Of a stretch of 64,000 bases of DNA, positions 33,854-42,631 are shown in pieces. The notes under the pieces are model-generated. The model saw only the letters and a list, made by a program, of their open reading frames with translations. It searched no databases and had not been told where the DNA came from. This stretch comes from Microbacterium terregens (GTDB lineage Bacteria; Actinomycetota; Actinomycetes; Actinomycetales; Microbacteriaceae), in contig NZ_BAAAWH010000001.1 in NCBI RefSeq assembly GCF_039534975.1, positions 2,914,001-2,978,000 of the forward strand, written 5' to 3'. The translations under genes and the position numbers were made by a program. The first letter of the stretch is position 1. Each line of letters begins with the position of its first letter.

Positions 33854-35332
33854 ATGACGGTCCACCCCGTGCGCACCACCCCCCCCACATCTGGAGCGCT
33901 GCGGACGAGCCCTGTGATCGCGCTGCTGCTCATCTCCGCGTTCGTGGTCGTTCTCAACGAGACCGCGATGGGCGTGTCAATCCCGCACATCATGGATGAT
34001 TTTGGCGTCCCGGCGGCATCGGCGCAGTGGCTGACGACGGCGTTCATGCTGACGATGGCGGTGGTCATACCAGTCACCGGCGTGCTATTGCAGCGCTACA
34101 CGCTGCGTCACAACTTCTTCAGCGCAATGAGCTTCTTCGCGTTGGGCACCGCGATCGCTGCGTTCGCGCCGACTTTCGAGTTGCTGCTCGCGGCGCGGGT
34201 TGTGCAGGCGTTGGGCACCTCGATCATGTTGCCGCTGCTGTTCACCACCGTGATGCAGCTCGTCGCCCCGGAGCGCCGGGGCCGCACGATGGGCCTGGTC
34301 ACGATCGTCACCGCCGCCGCGCCCGCGCTGGGGCCGACCGTCTCCGGTGTGATCGTGTCCTCGTTGGGGTGGCGGTGGGTGTTCATCATCGTCCTCCCCG
34401 TCGTCGTGCTCGCGATCATCGCCGGCGCCGCCTGGCTGCGGAACGCGACCCCGACCATGCACGCCCGATTCGACATCGTTTCCGTGCTGCTGTCCGCAGT
34501 CGGATTCTCCGGCCTCATCTACGGGCTCGCCAGCATCGGAGAGCAGGCGGCGCAGGAAGGTGGCCTTCCCGCTGCGGTCCCGGTCACTGTCGGCGTGTTG
34601 GCCTTGGCCGGAATGGTGGTGCGACAGCTCGCCCTGCGGGACACGGACCGGGTGCTCCTCGATGTTCGCGTGTTCGCCGGCCGCCTGTTCACCATGTCGA
34701 CGATCCTGGTCGTGGTGGTGTCCATTTCGCTATTCGGGTCGCTGATCCTGCTACCGCTGTACATTCAGCAGGTCCTCGGTGAGCCCGCCTATGTCGCGGG
34801 TCTCATGCTGCTGCCCGGCGGCGTCCTCTCGGGGGTGCTTGCCCCGTTCGTCGGCATGGCATACGACAAGGTGGGACCTCGCGTTCTGATCGTGCCCGGA
34901 GCAGTCATCGTGACCGGCGCAATGTTCGCGTTCTCCACCCTCAGCGCCGACACCGAGGTGTGGCTGGTGATCGCCATGCACGTGGGCCTCAGTATCGGCA
35001 CCGCATTGATGATGACCCCCTTGATGACCACCGCTCTGGGCGCGGTCGCACCCAGGCTGTATCCGCACGCGAGCGCGATCGTGAACACCCTCCAGCAGGT
35101 GTCCGGCGCCGCGGGAACGGCCCTGTTCATCACCCTGTTCACCGTCGCTGCCACCGCGAACATCGGCACGAACCCGCTCACCGCCCTTGCCAGCGGCGTG
35201 GCTACCGCCTTTGGGGTCGGCGCCATGATCAGCGCCGCCAGCATCGTGCTGGCCGCCTTTCTCCGCAAGCCCCCCATCATCTCCGGCGAAGCCCCAGTGC
35301 CGACCGACACGAAGAATGAGGTCTCCGCATGA
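33854..35332 (+). CDS. MFS drug:H+ antiporter, DHA2 (14-TMS) family
   Basis: 492 aa with about 14 hydrophobic helices. FVVVLNETAMGVSIPHIMDD and QWLTTAFMLTMAVVIPVTG are the DHA2 motif-C-like N-terminal segments; APERRGRTMGLVTIVTAAAP ALGPTVSG is typical. Start ATG 33854 has GAGGAG four bases upstream; an earlier in-frame start at 33821 lacks one. Stop overlaps the TrxR-like ATG. Exports a toxic compound; substrate unknown. Confidence 0.9.
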   Translation: MTVHPVRTTPPTSGALRTSPVIALLLISAFVVVLNETAMGVSIPHIMDDFGVPAASAQWLTTAFMLTMAVVIPVTGVLLQRYTLRHNFFSAMSFFALGTAIAAFAPTFELLLAARVVQALGTSIMLPLLFTTVMQLVAPERRGRTMGLVTIVTAAAPALGPTVSGVIVSSLGWRWVFIIVLPVVVLAIIAGAAWLRNATPTMHARFDIVSVLLSAVGFSGLIYGLASIGEQAAQEGGLPAAVPVTVGVLALAGMVVRQLALRDTDRVLLDVRVFAGRLFTMSTILVVVVSISLFGSLILLPLYIQQVLGEPAYVAGLMLLPGGVLSGVLAPFVGMAYDKVGPRVLIVPGAVIVTGAMFAFSTLSADTEVWLVIAMHVGLSIGTALMMTPLMTTALGAVAPRLYPHASAIVNTLQQVSGAAGTALFITLFTVAATANIGTNPLTALASGVATAFGVGAMISAASIVLAAFLRKPPIISGEAPVPTDTKNEVSA

Positions 35333-36267
35333 CCACCACAGCTACCGAAATAGTTGTTGTCGGGGGTGGGTCCGCCGGCCTGAGCGCCTCGCTCACTCTC
35401 TCCCGCGCGCGCCGCCGTGTAGTGGTCATTGATAGCGGCGACCCTCGCAATTCCTCCGCTGACGGCGCGCACGGGCTCCTGGGCCAGGAAGGCATAGGTC
35501 CAATCGATCTGCTTCGAAAAGGACGCGAAGAGGTCAAGTCCTACGGCGGGCGGATCATCCACGCACGAGTGATCGACGCCCGCCCCGACGGTGACAGTTT
35601 CCGGATCGTTACCGACTCCGGCGATGACATCTCGGCACGCGCTGTGGTGATCGCAACCGGCACCCGCGACCAACTGCCGGATATCCCCGGTTTGCGTGAA
35701 CGGTGGGGACGCGACGTGATCCATTGCCCCTATTGCCACGGCTGGGAAATCCGCGACCAGCGCATCGGCGTCCTCGGCACCGGACCGATGTCCGCCCTCC
35801 AGGCACTGATGTTCAACCAGTGGACTACGAACGTGCAATTCTTCCCGCAAGGGATCGATTATGGCGGCGACCTCGCCATGCTCGCCGCCACGGGCATCTC
35901 GGTCGGCTCACAAACTGTCGTCGGCATCGTCGTCCAGGGCGACCGTCTCACCGGCGTGCACCTCGACGACGGCTCCACCATGGCGCTGGACGCGGTCGTC
36001 GCGCCCACCGCCACACGGGCCCGGGTGGACGGGCTTACCGGGCTTGGGCTCGACATCAGCGAGTCCCCTGCCGGGACCGCAGTGACGGTCGACGCCGCCG
36101 GACACACCAGCGTGCCGGGCGTTTGGGCTGCCGGGAACGTCGCCCACCCCGCCACTCAACTCAGCGAAGCCGCCGCAAACGGTGCCCGTGTCGCGATGAC
36201 CATGAACACCGAACTGATCTTCCAGGACGCCGAACGCGCCGTACAGGAAATGGAGAACGACCGATGA
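35329..36267 (+). CDS. Thioredoxin-reductase-like FAD/NAD(P) oxidoreductase with CPYC
   Basis: 312 aa. FAD motif IVVVGGGSAGLSASLTLSRA, redox pair in VIHCPYCHGWEI, NAD(P) motif IGVLGTGPMSALQAL, C-terminal GVWAAGNVAHPATQLSEAAA. Compact TrxR fold like the low-Mr reductases, but the CPYCHGWE variant also marks the TrxR-like dithiol oxidase group (GliT/HlmI/DepH, recalled). Coupled both sides (ATGA). Either a reductase for the downstream DsbA-like protein or a small-molecule dithiol oxidase. Confidence 0.85.
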   Translation: MTTTATEIVVVGGGSAGLSASLTLSRARRRVVVIDSGDPRNSSADGAHGLLGQEGIGPIDLLRKGREEVKSYGGRIIHARVIDARPDGDSFRIVTDSGDDISARAVVIATGTRDQLPDIPGLRERWGRDVIHCPYCHGWEIRDQRIGVLGTGPMSALQALMFNQWTTNVQFFPQGIDYGGDLAMLAATGISVGSQTVVGIVVQGDRLTGVHLDDGSTMALDAVVAPTATRARVDGLTGLGLDISESPAGTAVTVDAAGHTSVPGVWAAGNVAHPATQLSEAAANGARVAMTMNTELIFQDAERAVQEMENDR

Positions 36268-36902
36268 GCAGCACGGCAGCCCCAATCCGCATCGACGTCT
36301 GGTCGGACGTCCAGTGCATCTGGTGCTACATCTCCAGCGCCCGCCTGCGCGCCGCGATCGCCCGATACCGGGGGCCTGTCGATGTCGTCTACCACTCGTT
36401 CCAGCTCACCCCGGACGCCCCGGTCGACATCGACCGCGACGCCCACATCCGCAGCCACAAGGTCGACCCTGCCCGGATGCAGCAGACCATGAACCAGTTG
36501 CGGCAGCTCACCGCGCAGGAGGGACTCTCCTACGACCCGGATCGCACCCAGCCAACTAACTCCCGTCAAGCGCTCCAGCTCTTGCACCACGCCGGCGCGC
36601 TCGGGAAACGCGCGGATCTGACCCAGCGCCTCTTCGAGGCCTACTTCGCCGAAGGCCGGCACATCGGCCACGTCGACGAACTGCTGGCTATCGCGGAGGA
36701 AACCGGCCTCGACCGTAACGACGCCGCAACCGCACTCACCGACCAGCGCCACGCGGGTGCCGTCGACTCGGATATCCGGCAGGCACAACAACTCGGCGCC
36801 CGTGGGGTGCCGTTTTACGTCATCAACAACGCCTACGGCCTCTCCGGGGCGCAGCCCGTGGAACAGTTCCTCGCTGCCTTCGATCAGGCCACGCACCGGT
36901 GA
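36264..36902 (+). CDS. DsbA-family (FrnE-like) thiol-disulfide oxidoreductase
   Basis: 212 aa, no signal peptide, so cytoplasmic. IDVWSDVQCIWCYI gives a CxxC (Cys-Ile-Trp-Cys) active site in place of FrnE's CPWC; GARGVPFYVINNAYGLSGAQ is the cis-Pro loop region. ATG overlaps the TrxR-like stop. FrnE-type proteins act as disulfide isomerases or on polyketide thiols. Here it likely works with the TrxR-like partner. Confidence 0.87.
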   Translation: MSSTAAPIRIDVWSDVQCIWCYISSARLRAAIARYRGPVDVVYHSFQLTPDAPVDIDRDAHIRSHKVDPARMQQTMNQLRQLTAQEGLSYDPDRTQPTNSRQALQLLHHAGALGKRADLTQRLFEAYFAEGRHIGHVDELLAIAEETGLDRNDAATALTDQRHAGAVDSDIRQAQQLGARGVPFYVINNAYGLSGAQPVEQFLAAFDQATHR

Positions 36903-36906
36903 CCGG

Positions 36907-37077
36907 GTGAGCGACCACCGCCCGGCAGAAGGGGTAGATGCGCAGTGGTGCGAGGACGGCCTATGTGCCATGCCGCCTCGCACCCATCCGGATATGATCG
37001 CACCAGCAACGCTCGTCGAGCCGGAACCGCAGCGCGCCGGGATGCTTCACGCGGAACGCGGCGGCTGGAGGCTTTGA
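36907..37077 (+). CDS. Small hypothetical ORF after DsbA-like gene
   Basis: 56 aa from GTG 36907, 4 nt after the DsbA stop. Contains Cys residues in QWCEDGLCAMPP but nothing I recognise. Codon pattern is ordinary for the region. May be real and coupled, or a relic. Confidence 0.25.
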   Translation: MSDHRPAEGVDAQWCEDGLCAMPPRTHPDMIAPATLVEPEPQRAGMLHAERGGWRL

Positions 37078-37392
37078 GCGGGGGTATTTGCGACGGCAGG
37101 GTCGCGATACGTCACCAACCGAATGCGATGAGGGCAGTCAAAAAGGGCGATGGGCCGCAGCGCGGCAGTTGACGCTACCGCTGAAGACGTCACGGACGCG
37201 GGAAACAGTCTCTAACCCACGCGAAGATGCCCTTAGTAGGCGGTCCATCGGATCGAGCGGCGGAGTCATCTGCGCCCTTGGCGTCTGCTGAGGCGAACCC
37301 GCCGTTTGATTGATCTCGATGGATAAACGACGGGCGGCCGCGTGGGCCATCGCGTGAACACTGGGAGTCGTGCGTTGCTTGCCATCGGAGTC
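37078..37392. other. ~315-bp region with no recognisable gene
   Basis: No RNA, repeat or conserved coding sequence is seen. Together with the esterase relic that follows, it looks like degraded sequence between two functional cassettes. Confidence 0.4.
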
Positions 37393-37653
37393 CTAGCGGT
37401 GACCGCTGTGCCCGGGGCACGCCCCGGCCTGCCGGGTACAGCTGGTTCTTGAGCCGCACCCGCCCACGGGCCCCACAGGAGAGGGTGAAACAACCGGGCC
37501 GGTTGCGGCGCGAGCGCCGCAACCGCGAAGTCTCCCGCGGTGGGGTGCGAATGCGGCGACACACACGAGACCCTTGACTGCCTCGCTGTCGACGGCGGCT
37601 TCGGTGAGGACGGTGCCGCCATGAGAGTGGCCCACGAGCAGTACGAGGGCCAC
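37393..37653 (-). pseudogene. Alpha/beta-hydrolase fragment
   Basis: A 40-residue stretch reads LVLLVGHSHGGTVLTEAAVD then SEAVKGLVCVAAFAP, the nucleophile-elbow region of an alpha/beta hydrolase (GHSHGG), and then turns into unrelated low-complexity sequence to a stop at 37393. The N-terminal strand and the acid/His part are missing. A GTG overlaps the stop of the MBL gene (TAGTG), but a protein starting mid-domain would not fold as a hydrolase. Relic. Confidence 0.65.
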
Positions 37654-38375
37654 TACTTCACCTTGAGCGCGGCGGTCTCCACGGCAACGACCGCCGCCTC
37701 GACGCCAGAGTTCCATGGAGCTCCATGGCCTGGCAGCACCCACTTCGCGCCGGTGGCGACGATGGCTTGCAACGACGTGATTGCCTGGTCCGGGTTATCG
37801 GTAAACGGTGCGGGTTGGGGACCCTTCGCGCCGGTGAGCACGTGGCGGGTTGTGAGACCGTCGCCCACGAACACGGCATCTGCTATCGGGACGTAAACGG
37901 CGATGCTGCCCTCCGAATGCCCGGGCACCCCGATGATCTGGGGAGAGCCGGGCAAATCCAGTGTGTCGCCATCGCGTACCTCGACGACCTCGGTGAGCCA
38001 GGTTGTGCGCCACCCGCCCTTGCGAAGCGAGTAGGCCAGGAACCGGAGCAGCGGGCCCAGCTTCATCGAATGCTTCGCGGTTGCGGGCTTCGAGCCACCC
38101 TTTGCTCGGTCGACGTCACCCGGGTGAATGTAAATGGGCACTCCGTAGTCCTGGTGCAGCCGTTCGGCGAAGCCGACGTGGTCAGAATCACCGTGTGTCA
38201 GGATCACCCCCCTTATGTCGTCGAGTGAGCGACCTTCAGAGTTGAGTTCAGCGACCAGGTCGCGCCAGTGGCCGGCGAGGCCCGCATCGATCACGGTGAC
38301 GCCCTCCGGCGCGACGATCAGATAAGCCGCAACGATGTCGTTGCCAACGCGGTGGAGAAAGTTGTCGAGTCTCAT
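37653..38375 (-). CDS. MBL-fold metallo-hydrolase
   Basis: 240 aa. Metal motif ILTHGDSDHVGFA (HxDxDH; the first position is Gly-flanked), VPGHSEGSIAVY, VFVGDGL and WVLPGHGAPW provide remaining ligands. Similar to small glyoxalase-II/lactonase-like proteins. Divergent from the TetR regulator at 38429 with stacked palindromes between them, so it is probably that regulator's target. Substrate unknown; a lactone or thioester is typical. Confidence 0.87.
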   Translation of the reverse strand: MRLDNFLHRVGNDIVAAYLIVAPEGVTVIDAGLAGHWRDLVAELNSEGRSLDDIRGVILTHGDSDHVGFAERLHQDYGVPIYIHPGDVDRAKGGSKPATAKHSMKLGPLLRFLAYSLRKGGWRTTWLTEVVEVRDGDTLDLPGSPQIIGVPGHSEGSIAVYVPIADAVFVGDGLTTRHVLTGAKGPQPAPFTDNPDQAITSLQAIVATGAKWVLPGHGAPWNSGVEAAVVAVETAALKVK

Positions 38376-38377
38376 GG

Positions 38378-38419
38378 TGGCTATCGTACGTAGCCATCAT
38401 GGCTACTGTCAATAGCTAT
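38378..38419. promoter_or_regulatory. Stacked palindromes between MBL and TetR genes
   Basis: TGGCTA-tcgtacg-TAGCCA (38378-38396), the perfect TAGCCAT-C-ATGGCTA (38391-38405) and ATAGCTAT (38412-38419) share the half-site TAGCCAT. They occupy nearly the whole divergent gap, consistent with cooperative TetR binding. Confidence 0.65.
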
Positions 38420-38428
38420 ACTGGGACT

Positions 38429-38971
38429 ATGCCTACTCCTGACAAGACCTCTCTCGACGCAATTGTGCTGGCCGCGCGCGACCTTCTCGAAGAAGACGGG
38501 CTACCTGGTCTGACGATGCAAGCCATCGCCCACCGCGTCGGTGTACGGGCCCCCTCGCTTTATAAGCGGGTGCAGAGCCGGGATGAGCTGATCCAACTGG
38601 TGGCCGAGGCGAGTCTGACCGACCTCGCCCACCGACTGAATTCCGCTCCTGACCTCGTGCAACTCGCGGGCAGGTTCCGTGCCTTCGGCCACGAGCATCC
38701 TGCTGCTTTTCAGCTGATCATGTCGCCCGGGGCAGGGACGCCGGTTGCGCGGCCTGAATTTGGGGCAGAAGCGAGCACAGCCATCCTTCACCTGGCCGGC
38801 ACGGTGGCCGGCGAAGACAATGCGCTTGAAGCCGCACGAACCCTCACCGCTTGGGCCGCCGGTTTCGTCAGCATGGAGCTGAATGGAGGCTTCAATCTCG
38901 GGGGAAATGTCGAGCATGCATGGGAGTTCGGTGTGGTGCGGATCGTGGCAGCGATCGGGGCCACCCCGTGA
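38429..38971 (+). CDS. TetR/AcrR-family regulator
   Basis: 180 aa. HTH: AARDLLEEDGLPGLTMQAIA then VRAPSLYKRVQSRDELIQ; the C-terminus resembles the WHG-type TetR ligand domain. ATG 38429 preferred because ATG 38399 lies inside the palindrome. Likely controls the divergent MBL gene and itself. Confidence 0.85.
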   Translation: MPTPDKTSLDAIVLAARDLLEEDGLPGLTMQAIAHRVGVRAPSLYKRVQSRDELIQLVAEASLTDLAHRLNSAPDLVQLAGRFRAFGHEHPAAFQLIMSPGAGTPVARPEFGAEASTAILHLAGTVAGEDNALEAARTLTAWAAGFVSMELNGGFNLGGNVEHAWEFGVVRIVAAIGATP

Positions 38972-39023
38972 CGAAAAAGGGACGACTCCTCCTGAGACCG
39001 TCCTTTCGGATATCGAGGGCAGG

Positions 39024-39058
39024 GCGTGGCGGGGGCCTGCGCAAGGCGCCCGCCACGC
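39024..39058. terminator. Hairpin between convergent genes
   Basis: GCGTGGCGGG ... CCCGCCACGC form an exact 10-bp stem, with an inner GCCT-gcgca-AGGC extension, between the tetR stop (38971) and the reductase stop (39066). No T-run, so an actinobacterial-style bidirectional terminator is likely rather than a classic one. Confidence 0.7.
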
Positions 39059-39065
39059 GCCGCGT

Positions 39066-39938
39066 CTACGCGTCGATATCGTCGAGCTCGCGCAGGTCTT
39101 CGCCCGAGAGCTCGAGGGCTGCACCGGCGATATTCTCACGTAGGTGCCTGCTCGAGGACGTGCCGGGAATGAGGAGGATGTTCGGCGACCGCTGCAGGAG
39201 CCACGCCAGAGCGATCGACATCGGGGTGGAGCCAAGCCGTGTGGCGACGGTGGAGAGCGCCGTGGACTGAAGTGGGCTGAAACCCCCCAGGGGGAAGAAT
39301 GGGATGTATGCGATTCCTTCGGCTGCGAGCTGGTCGATGAGCTCGTCGTCCCATCGGTTGGCCAGGTTGTACATATTCTGCACCGACACGATCGGGGCAA
39401 TCGACTGCGCGTGTGCAACTTGATCGGCGGTGGCATTGCTCACGCCGAGGTGGCGGATAACGCCCTGCTGCTGCAAATCGACGAGCGTCTCGAACGCCTC
39501 CGTGATGTCTTCCGGCACCGGGCCGTTGGCGTCTCCGAGTCGCAGGTGCACGAGGTCGAGGGAGTCGACGCCTAGGGTCTCGAGGTTGTCGTCGATTTGG
39601 GCGCGGAGTTCATCGGGCGTGCGGGCGGACGGCCATCCGCCCTGGGCGTCCCGGCGTCCACCGGCCTTGGTGGCGATGAACAAGTCGTCCGTATAGGGGT
39701 GAAGCGCTTCGCGGATGAGTTCGTTGACAACGCGTGGCCCGTAGGTCTCGGCGGTGTCGATGTGGGTGATGCCGCTGGCGACTGCGTCGCGGAGGACGGC
39801 GAGGGCGGCGTCGTGGTCTTTCGGTGGTCCGACGACCCAGGGGCCGGCGAGTTGCATAGCGCCGTACCCGAACCGGGAAACGGTGGTGTCGCCGAGGGTC
39901 CAGGTGCCGCCGGGCAGGGTGAGGGTAGATGTGCTCAT
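39066..39938 (-). CDS. Aldo/keto reductase
   Basis: 290 aa TIM barrel. FGYGAMQLAGPWVVG, THIDTAETYGPRVVNELI (Asp and Tyr of the tetrad), FIATKAGG (Lys), DLVHLRLGD (His) and a C-terminal LLIPGTSSSRHLRENI NADPH-binding segment. Complete. Divergent from the HxlR regulator with an exact inverted repeat between, so probably induced by carbonyl or electrophile stress. Confidence 0.9.
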   Translation of the reverse strand: MSTSTLTLPGGTWTLGDTTVSRFGYGAMQLAGPWVVGPPKDHDAALAVLRDAVASGITHIDTAETYGPRVVNELIREALHPYTDDLFIATKAGGRRDAQGGWPSARTPDELRAQIDDNLETLGVDSLDLVHLRLGDANGPVPEDITEAFETLVDLQQQGVIRHLGVSNATADQVAHAQSIAPIVSVQNMYNLANRWDDELIDQLAAEGIAYIPFFPLGGFSPLQSTALSTVATRLGSTPMSIALAWLLQRSPNILLIPGTSSSRHLRENIAGAALELSGEDLRELDDIDA

Positions 39939-39990
39939 TGGGTGCCTTTCAGGGCCTTGTGGAACAGAAGGTCAGGCTCCATCCTGGACG

Positions 39991-40015
39991 AACTACTATC
40001 TGTTGAGTAGTAGTT
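39991..40015. promoter_or_regulatory. Inverted repeat AACTACTA-N9-TAGTAGTT
   Basis: Exact 8-bp arms in the gap between the aldo/keto reductase and hxlR-type gene. HxlR proteins bind such dyads as dimers, so this is the probable shared operator. Confidence 0.75.
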
Positions 40016-40049
40016 ACCGAAAAGTGCGTAGATACCCCGGAGGGACTTC

Positions 40050-40475
40050 ATGGCGACGATGACTGCGGCCGAGAAGAAGGCCGACGCAAAGGCGCAGTAC
40101 AACGCTTTCCTCGCCGCGTGCCCGAGCCAGCAGTTGCTGGGGCGGGTCTCGGGCAAGTGGGTGACTCTGGTGTTGTCCGCGTTGGGCAGCGGCCCCGAGT
40201 GCGACGGCGACCCTCGTTCGATGCGGTACTCCGAACTCGGCCGTGTCCTTGCCGGAGTCAGCCCCAAGATGCTGTCGCAGACGTTGAAGTCCCTGGAGCG
40301 TGACGGCCTCGTCCGCCGCACGGCAACGGCGACCGTCCCCGTGACGGTCACGTACGAGCTGACCGACTTGGGGCTGTCTCTGCATCAGACTGTGCGACAG
40401 ATCAAACTGTGGTCCGAGAACAACCGCGACGAGGTCGCCCGGCAACAGAGGCTATTCGACGCCGCCGCACGGTAG
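40050..40475 (+). CDS. HxlR-family winged-helix regulator
   Basis: 141 aa. The hallmark N-terminal Cys24 stands before the HxlR core (ACPSQQLLGRVSGKWVTLVL), followed by RYSELGRVLAGVSPKMLSQT and LKSLERDGLVRR. In YodB/QorR relatives that Cys senses quinones or aldehydes by modification. A sensor of electrophiles controlling the divergent aldo/keto reductase is a reasonable inference. Confidence 0.88.
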   Translation: MATMTAAEKKADAKAQYNAFLAACPSQQLLGRVSGKWVTLVLSALGSGPECDGDPRSMRYSELGRVLAGVSPKMLSQTLKSLERDGLVRRTATATVPVTVTYELTDLGLSLHQTVRQIKLWSENNRDEVARQQRLFDAAAR

Positions 40476-40981
40476 GGGCCTGCTCTTGACGCCTGCCATG
40501 CTAGTCAAAACCGTTTGAGACGGCCGAACGCCGTCGTGACCGATGACGAATGACGTCGTTTGTCGGGCAACTCGCCCGCCATCAGACGGAGTCTAACGGT
40601 GTTCCAACGTGCGCTCCAGAAGCGGGAGCGATGAGGATCCTGCTGACAAGTTCGTGGCGATGGTAGTCCACGTGCGGGACCGGAGCTGCACCACGCGTAA
40701 CCCCGCTGGTTGTCGACAGCGTGGCGGGTGGCCGGACCAACCACCGAGCGATTACGGCGGTGACGACCTCGACCCGGGCCATCAGACGGCGGGGAATCCG
40801 CAGGGCCAACGTCTTCGGATGGACCGCCCACGACGCGTCGACGCCGGCTGTGGTGCGACCGGGTCAGACCTTCACTGGCTGGCTCCGACTGTGCTTTGCA
40901 GAGCGCAATGTCATCCTTAAGGAGTGTTCGGTACATCCGGAGGTGGACGCGCCAAATCCTCCGGTTGCGCACGATGGAGGT
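40476..40981. other. 506-bp region without a convincing gene
   Basis: Long ORFs in several frames exist here only because of GC bias. A minus-strand stretch (ARVEVVTAVIARWLVRPP, ~40740) looks mildly protein-like but matches nothing I know. No RNA seen. The end carries GGAGG just before the lipoprotein ATG. Confidence 0.4.
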
Positions 40982-41428
40982 ATGAACAAGCCTCCGCACG
41001 CTGCCCGCTATTTTGCCCTTCTCATCGCCGTTCCCCTCGCCATTGCCTTGTCCGGATGCTCGGTAGTCGACGAAGTCGCCCACAAGATGAAAAGTGTCTC
41101 CTTCGCTACTGCAGCTGAGGTTTCGGACGAGTGGAAGGGAGATGCCGCATGGTTGCCCTCCGACGCCACAGACATAATGATCCGTGAGTCAACCGTCAAT
41201 GACACGGCAGTAATCCTCGCCACCAGCGCCGCCGCGCTCGACCCCGAACTTTGTTCCGTCGTTCCCCGCCGATCCCAGCCCGTCTACGAATTGGACGGTG
41301 CCCCCAGCGCCTACGACGCCACTGAAGCATATGCGTGTGGGCAATGGACCGTGATGGCGGCCGAGGATGGGTGGTTCGGATGGACCCCGAACCACCCCGA
41401 CGAAGCAACGCAGTCGCCGACACCATAG
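40982..41428 (+). CDS. Putative lipoprotein of unknown function
   Basis: 148 aa. Signal peptide YFALLIAVPLAIALSGCSVV with a lipobox Cys at ~25, then a soluble domain with two Cys (LDPELC.., AYACGQW) and WFGWTPN near the end. GGAGG lies only one base before the ATG, unusually close. A broken paralogue lies at 32115-32449. No function can be assigned; likely membrane-anchored outside the cell. Confidence 0.75.
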   Translation: MNKPPHAARYFALLIAVPLAIALSGCSVVDEVAHKMKSVSFATAAEVSDEWKGDAAWLPSDATDIMIRESTVNDTAVILATSAAALDPELCSVVPRRSQPVYELDGAPSAYDATEAYACGQWTVMAAEDGWFGWTPNHPDEATQSPTP

Positions 41429-41756
41429 AGCTCGCACAGCCCCTCCGCTGCAGGAGGATGCTCGCGGTTGGAGCAGTTGTCGCCACCGATCCAGCACATA
41501 TTAGACACACCGTTCGCCGTGGCGGCGATCAGTCCCGGGTCGGTGGGATCGTCGTTCTCGCCGTATTTCGCGGCTCACAGCCGCCGCCGACAAGGCACCG
41601 AGCTGAGCCGCACCCCTGTCCCACCGGGGTGAAGCAAGCGGGACATTCAGCTCGGGCTGACCCTCCAGTTCCCCCGGCAGCGAAGCCCTCACGCGCCCGT
41701 CGTGAAACCCCGCCACAGCACCACTACAACACAACTGCACCACTACAAGGAGAACG
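41429..41756. other. 328-bp intergenic region
   Basis: No gene recognised. A 6-bp-stem hairpin CACCCC-N9-GGGGTG lies at 41611-41631. The last 50 bases are A/C-rich and end in AAGGAG before the next ATG. Confidence 0.4.
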
Positions 41757-42578
41757 ATGCCTCACTTCACCACCACAGATGGAACCGAGCTCTACTACAC
41801 CGATCAGGGAGAGGGGCAGCCCGTGCTGCTGAGCCACGGCTGGCCGCTCAGCTCGGACGCCTGGCAGGTCGAGGTCAAGCTCCTCGCCGACAACGGCTAT
41901 CGCGCCATCGCTCACGACCGCCGCGGCCACGGGCGGTCGGCCAAAACCTACACCGGCAATGACATGGACACCTACGCCAAAGACCTCGCCGAGCTGGTTA
42001 AACACCTCGACCTCACGAACCTGGTCGTCATCGGCCACTCAACCGGGGGCGGGGAAGTCGTCCGCTACGCCGCTCAGCACGGCGTCGGCCGCGTCGCAAA
42101 GGTCATCACAGTCGGAGCGGTGCCTCCGCAGATGGTGAAGACCGACAGCAACCCGGACGGTCTACCGATCGAGGTCTTCGACGGCATCCGCGCCGGTGTT
42201 CTGAAAGACGCCTCGCAGTTCTACCGAGACCTCACCGAGGCATTCTTCGGAGCCAACCGCGATGGCTCCAACGTGTCCCAAGGCGCAAAAGATGACTTCT
42301 GGCGCCAGGGCATGCTGGTGAATCTCGCCGCCGCCTACGACTGCATCAAGGCGTTCTCCGAGACTGATTTCACGGAGGACCTCAAATCGCTGGACGTGCC
42401 GATCTTCCTCGCCCACGGCGACGATGACCAGATTGTCCCGATCGGCGCTGCAGCGATCAGGTCCGCCGAATTGGTGAAAGACGGCACGCTTAAGGTCTAC
42501 CCAGGGGCACCTCACGGCATCCACGGCGATTACCAGTCAGAGCTCGGCAAGGACATCCTTGCATTCATCAGCAAGTAG
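41757..42578 (+). CDS. Alpha/beta hydrolase, non-heme chloroperoxidase / esterase type
   Basis: 273 aa. HGWPLSSDAW oxyanion region, RGHGRSAKTYTGNDMDTYA, nucleophile Ser in VVIGHSTGGGEVVRYAA, acid in LAHGDDDQIVP and His in APHGIHG: the full triad and the order of the cofactor-free haloperoxidase/arylesterase group. AAGGAG precedes the ATG. Cytoplasmic, apparently monocistronic. Physiological ester unknown. Confidence 0.92.
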   Translation: MPHFTTTDGTELYYTDQGEGQPVLLSHGWPLSSDAWQVEVKLLADNGYRAIAHDRRGHGRSAKTYTGNDMDTYAKDLAELVKHLDLTNLVVIGHSTGGGEVVRYAAQHGVGRVAKVITVGAVPPQMVKTDSNPDGLPIEVFDGIRAGVLKDASQFYRDLTEAFFGANRDGSNVSQGAKDDFWRQGMLVNLAAAYDCIKAFSETDFTEDLKSLDVPIFLAHGDDDQIVPIGAAAIRSAELVKDGTLKVYPGAPHGIHGDYQSELGKDILAFISK

Positions 42579-42631
42579 CACCCTCCTGGGGCGCATCCGC
42601 CTCCCCGGGGGCCCACGTCGGAGGAGCGACC

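Noticed and set aside
37348..37455. ~32-codon ORF with a signal-peptide-like sequence (ALLAIGVLAVTAVPG)
   Set aside because: Too short, no ribosome site, lies in decayed sequence between relics.
41611..41631. Hairpin as terminator of the lipoprotein gene
   Set aside because: Nearly 200 bases after the stop, short stem, no T-run; kept only as a note in the intergenic entry.
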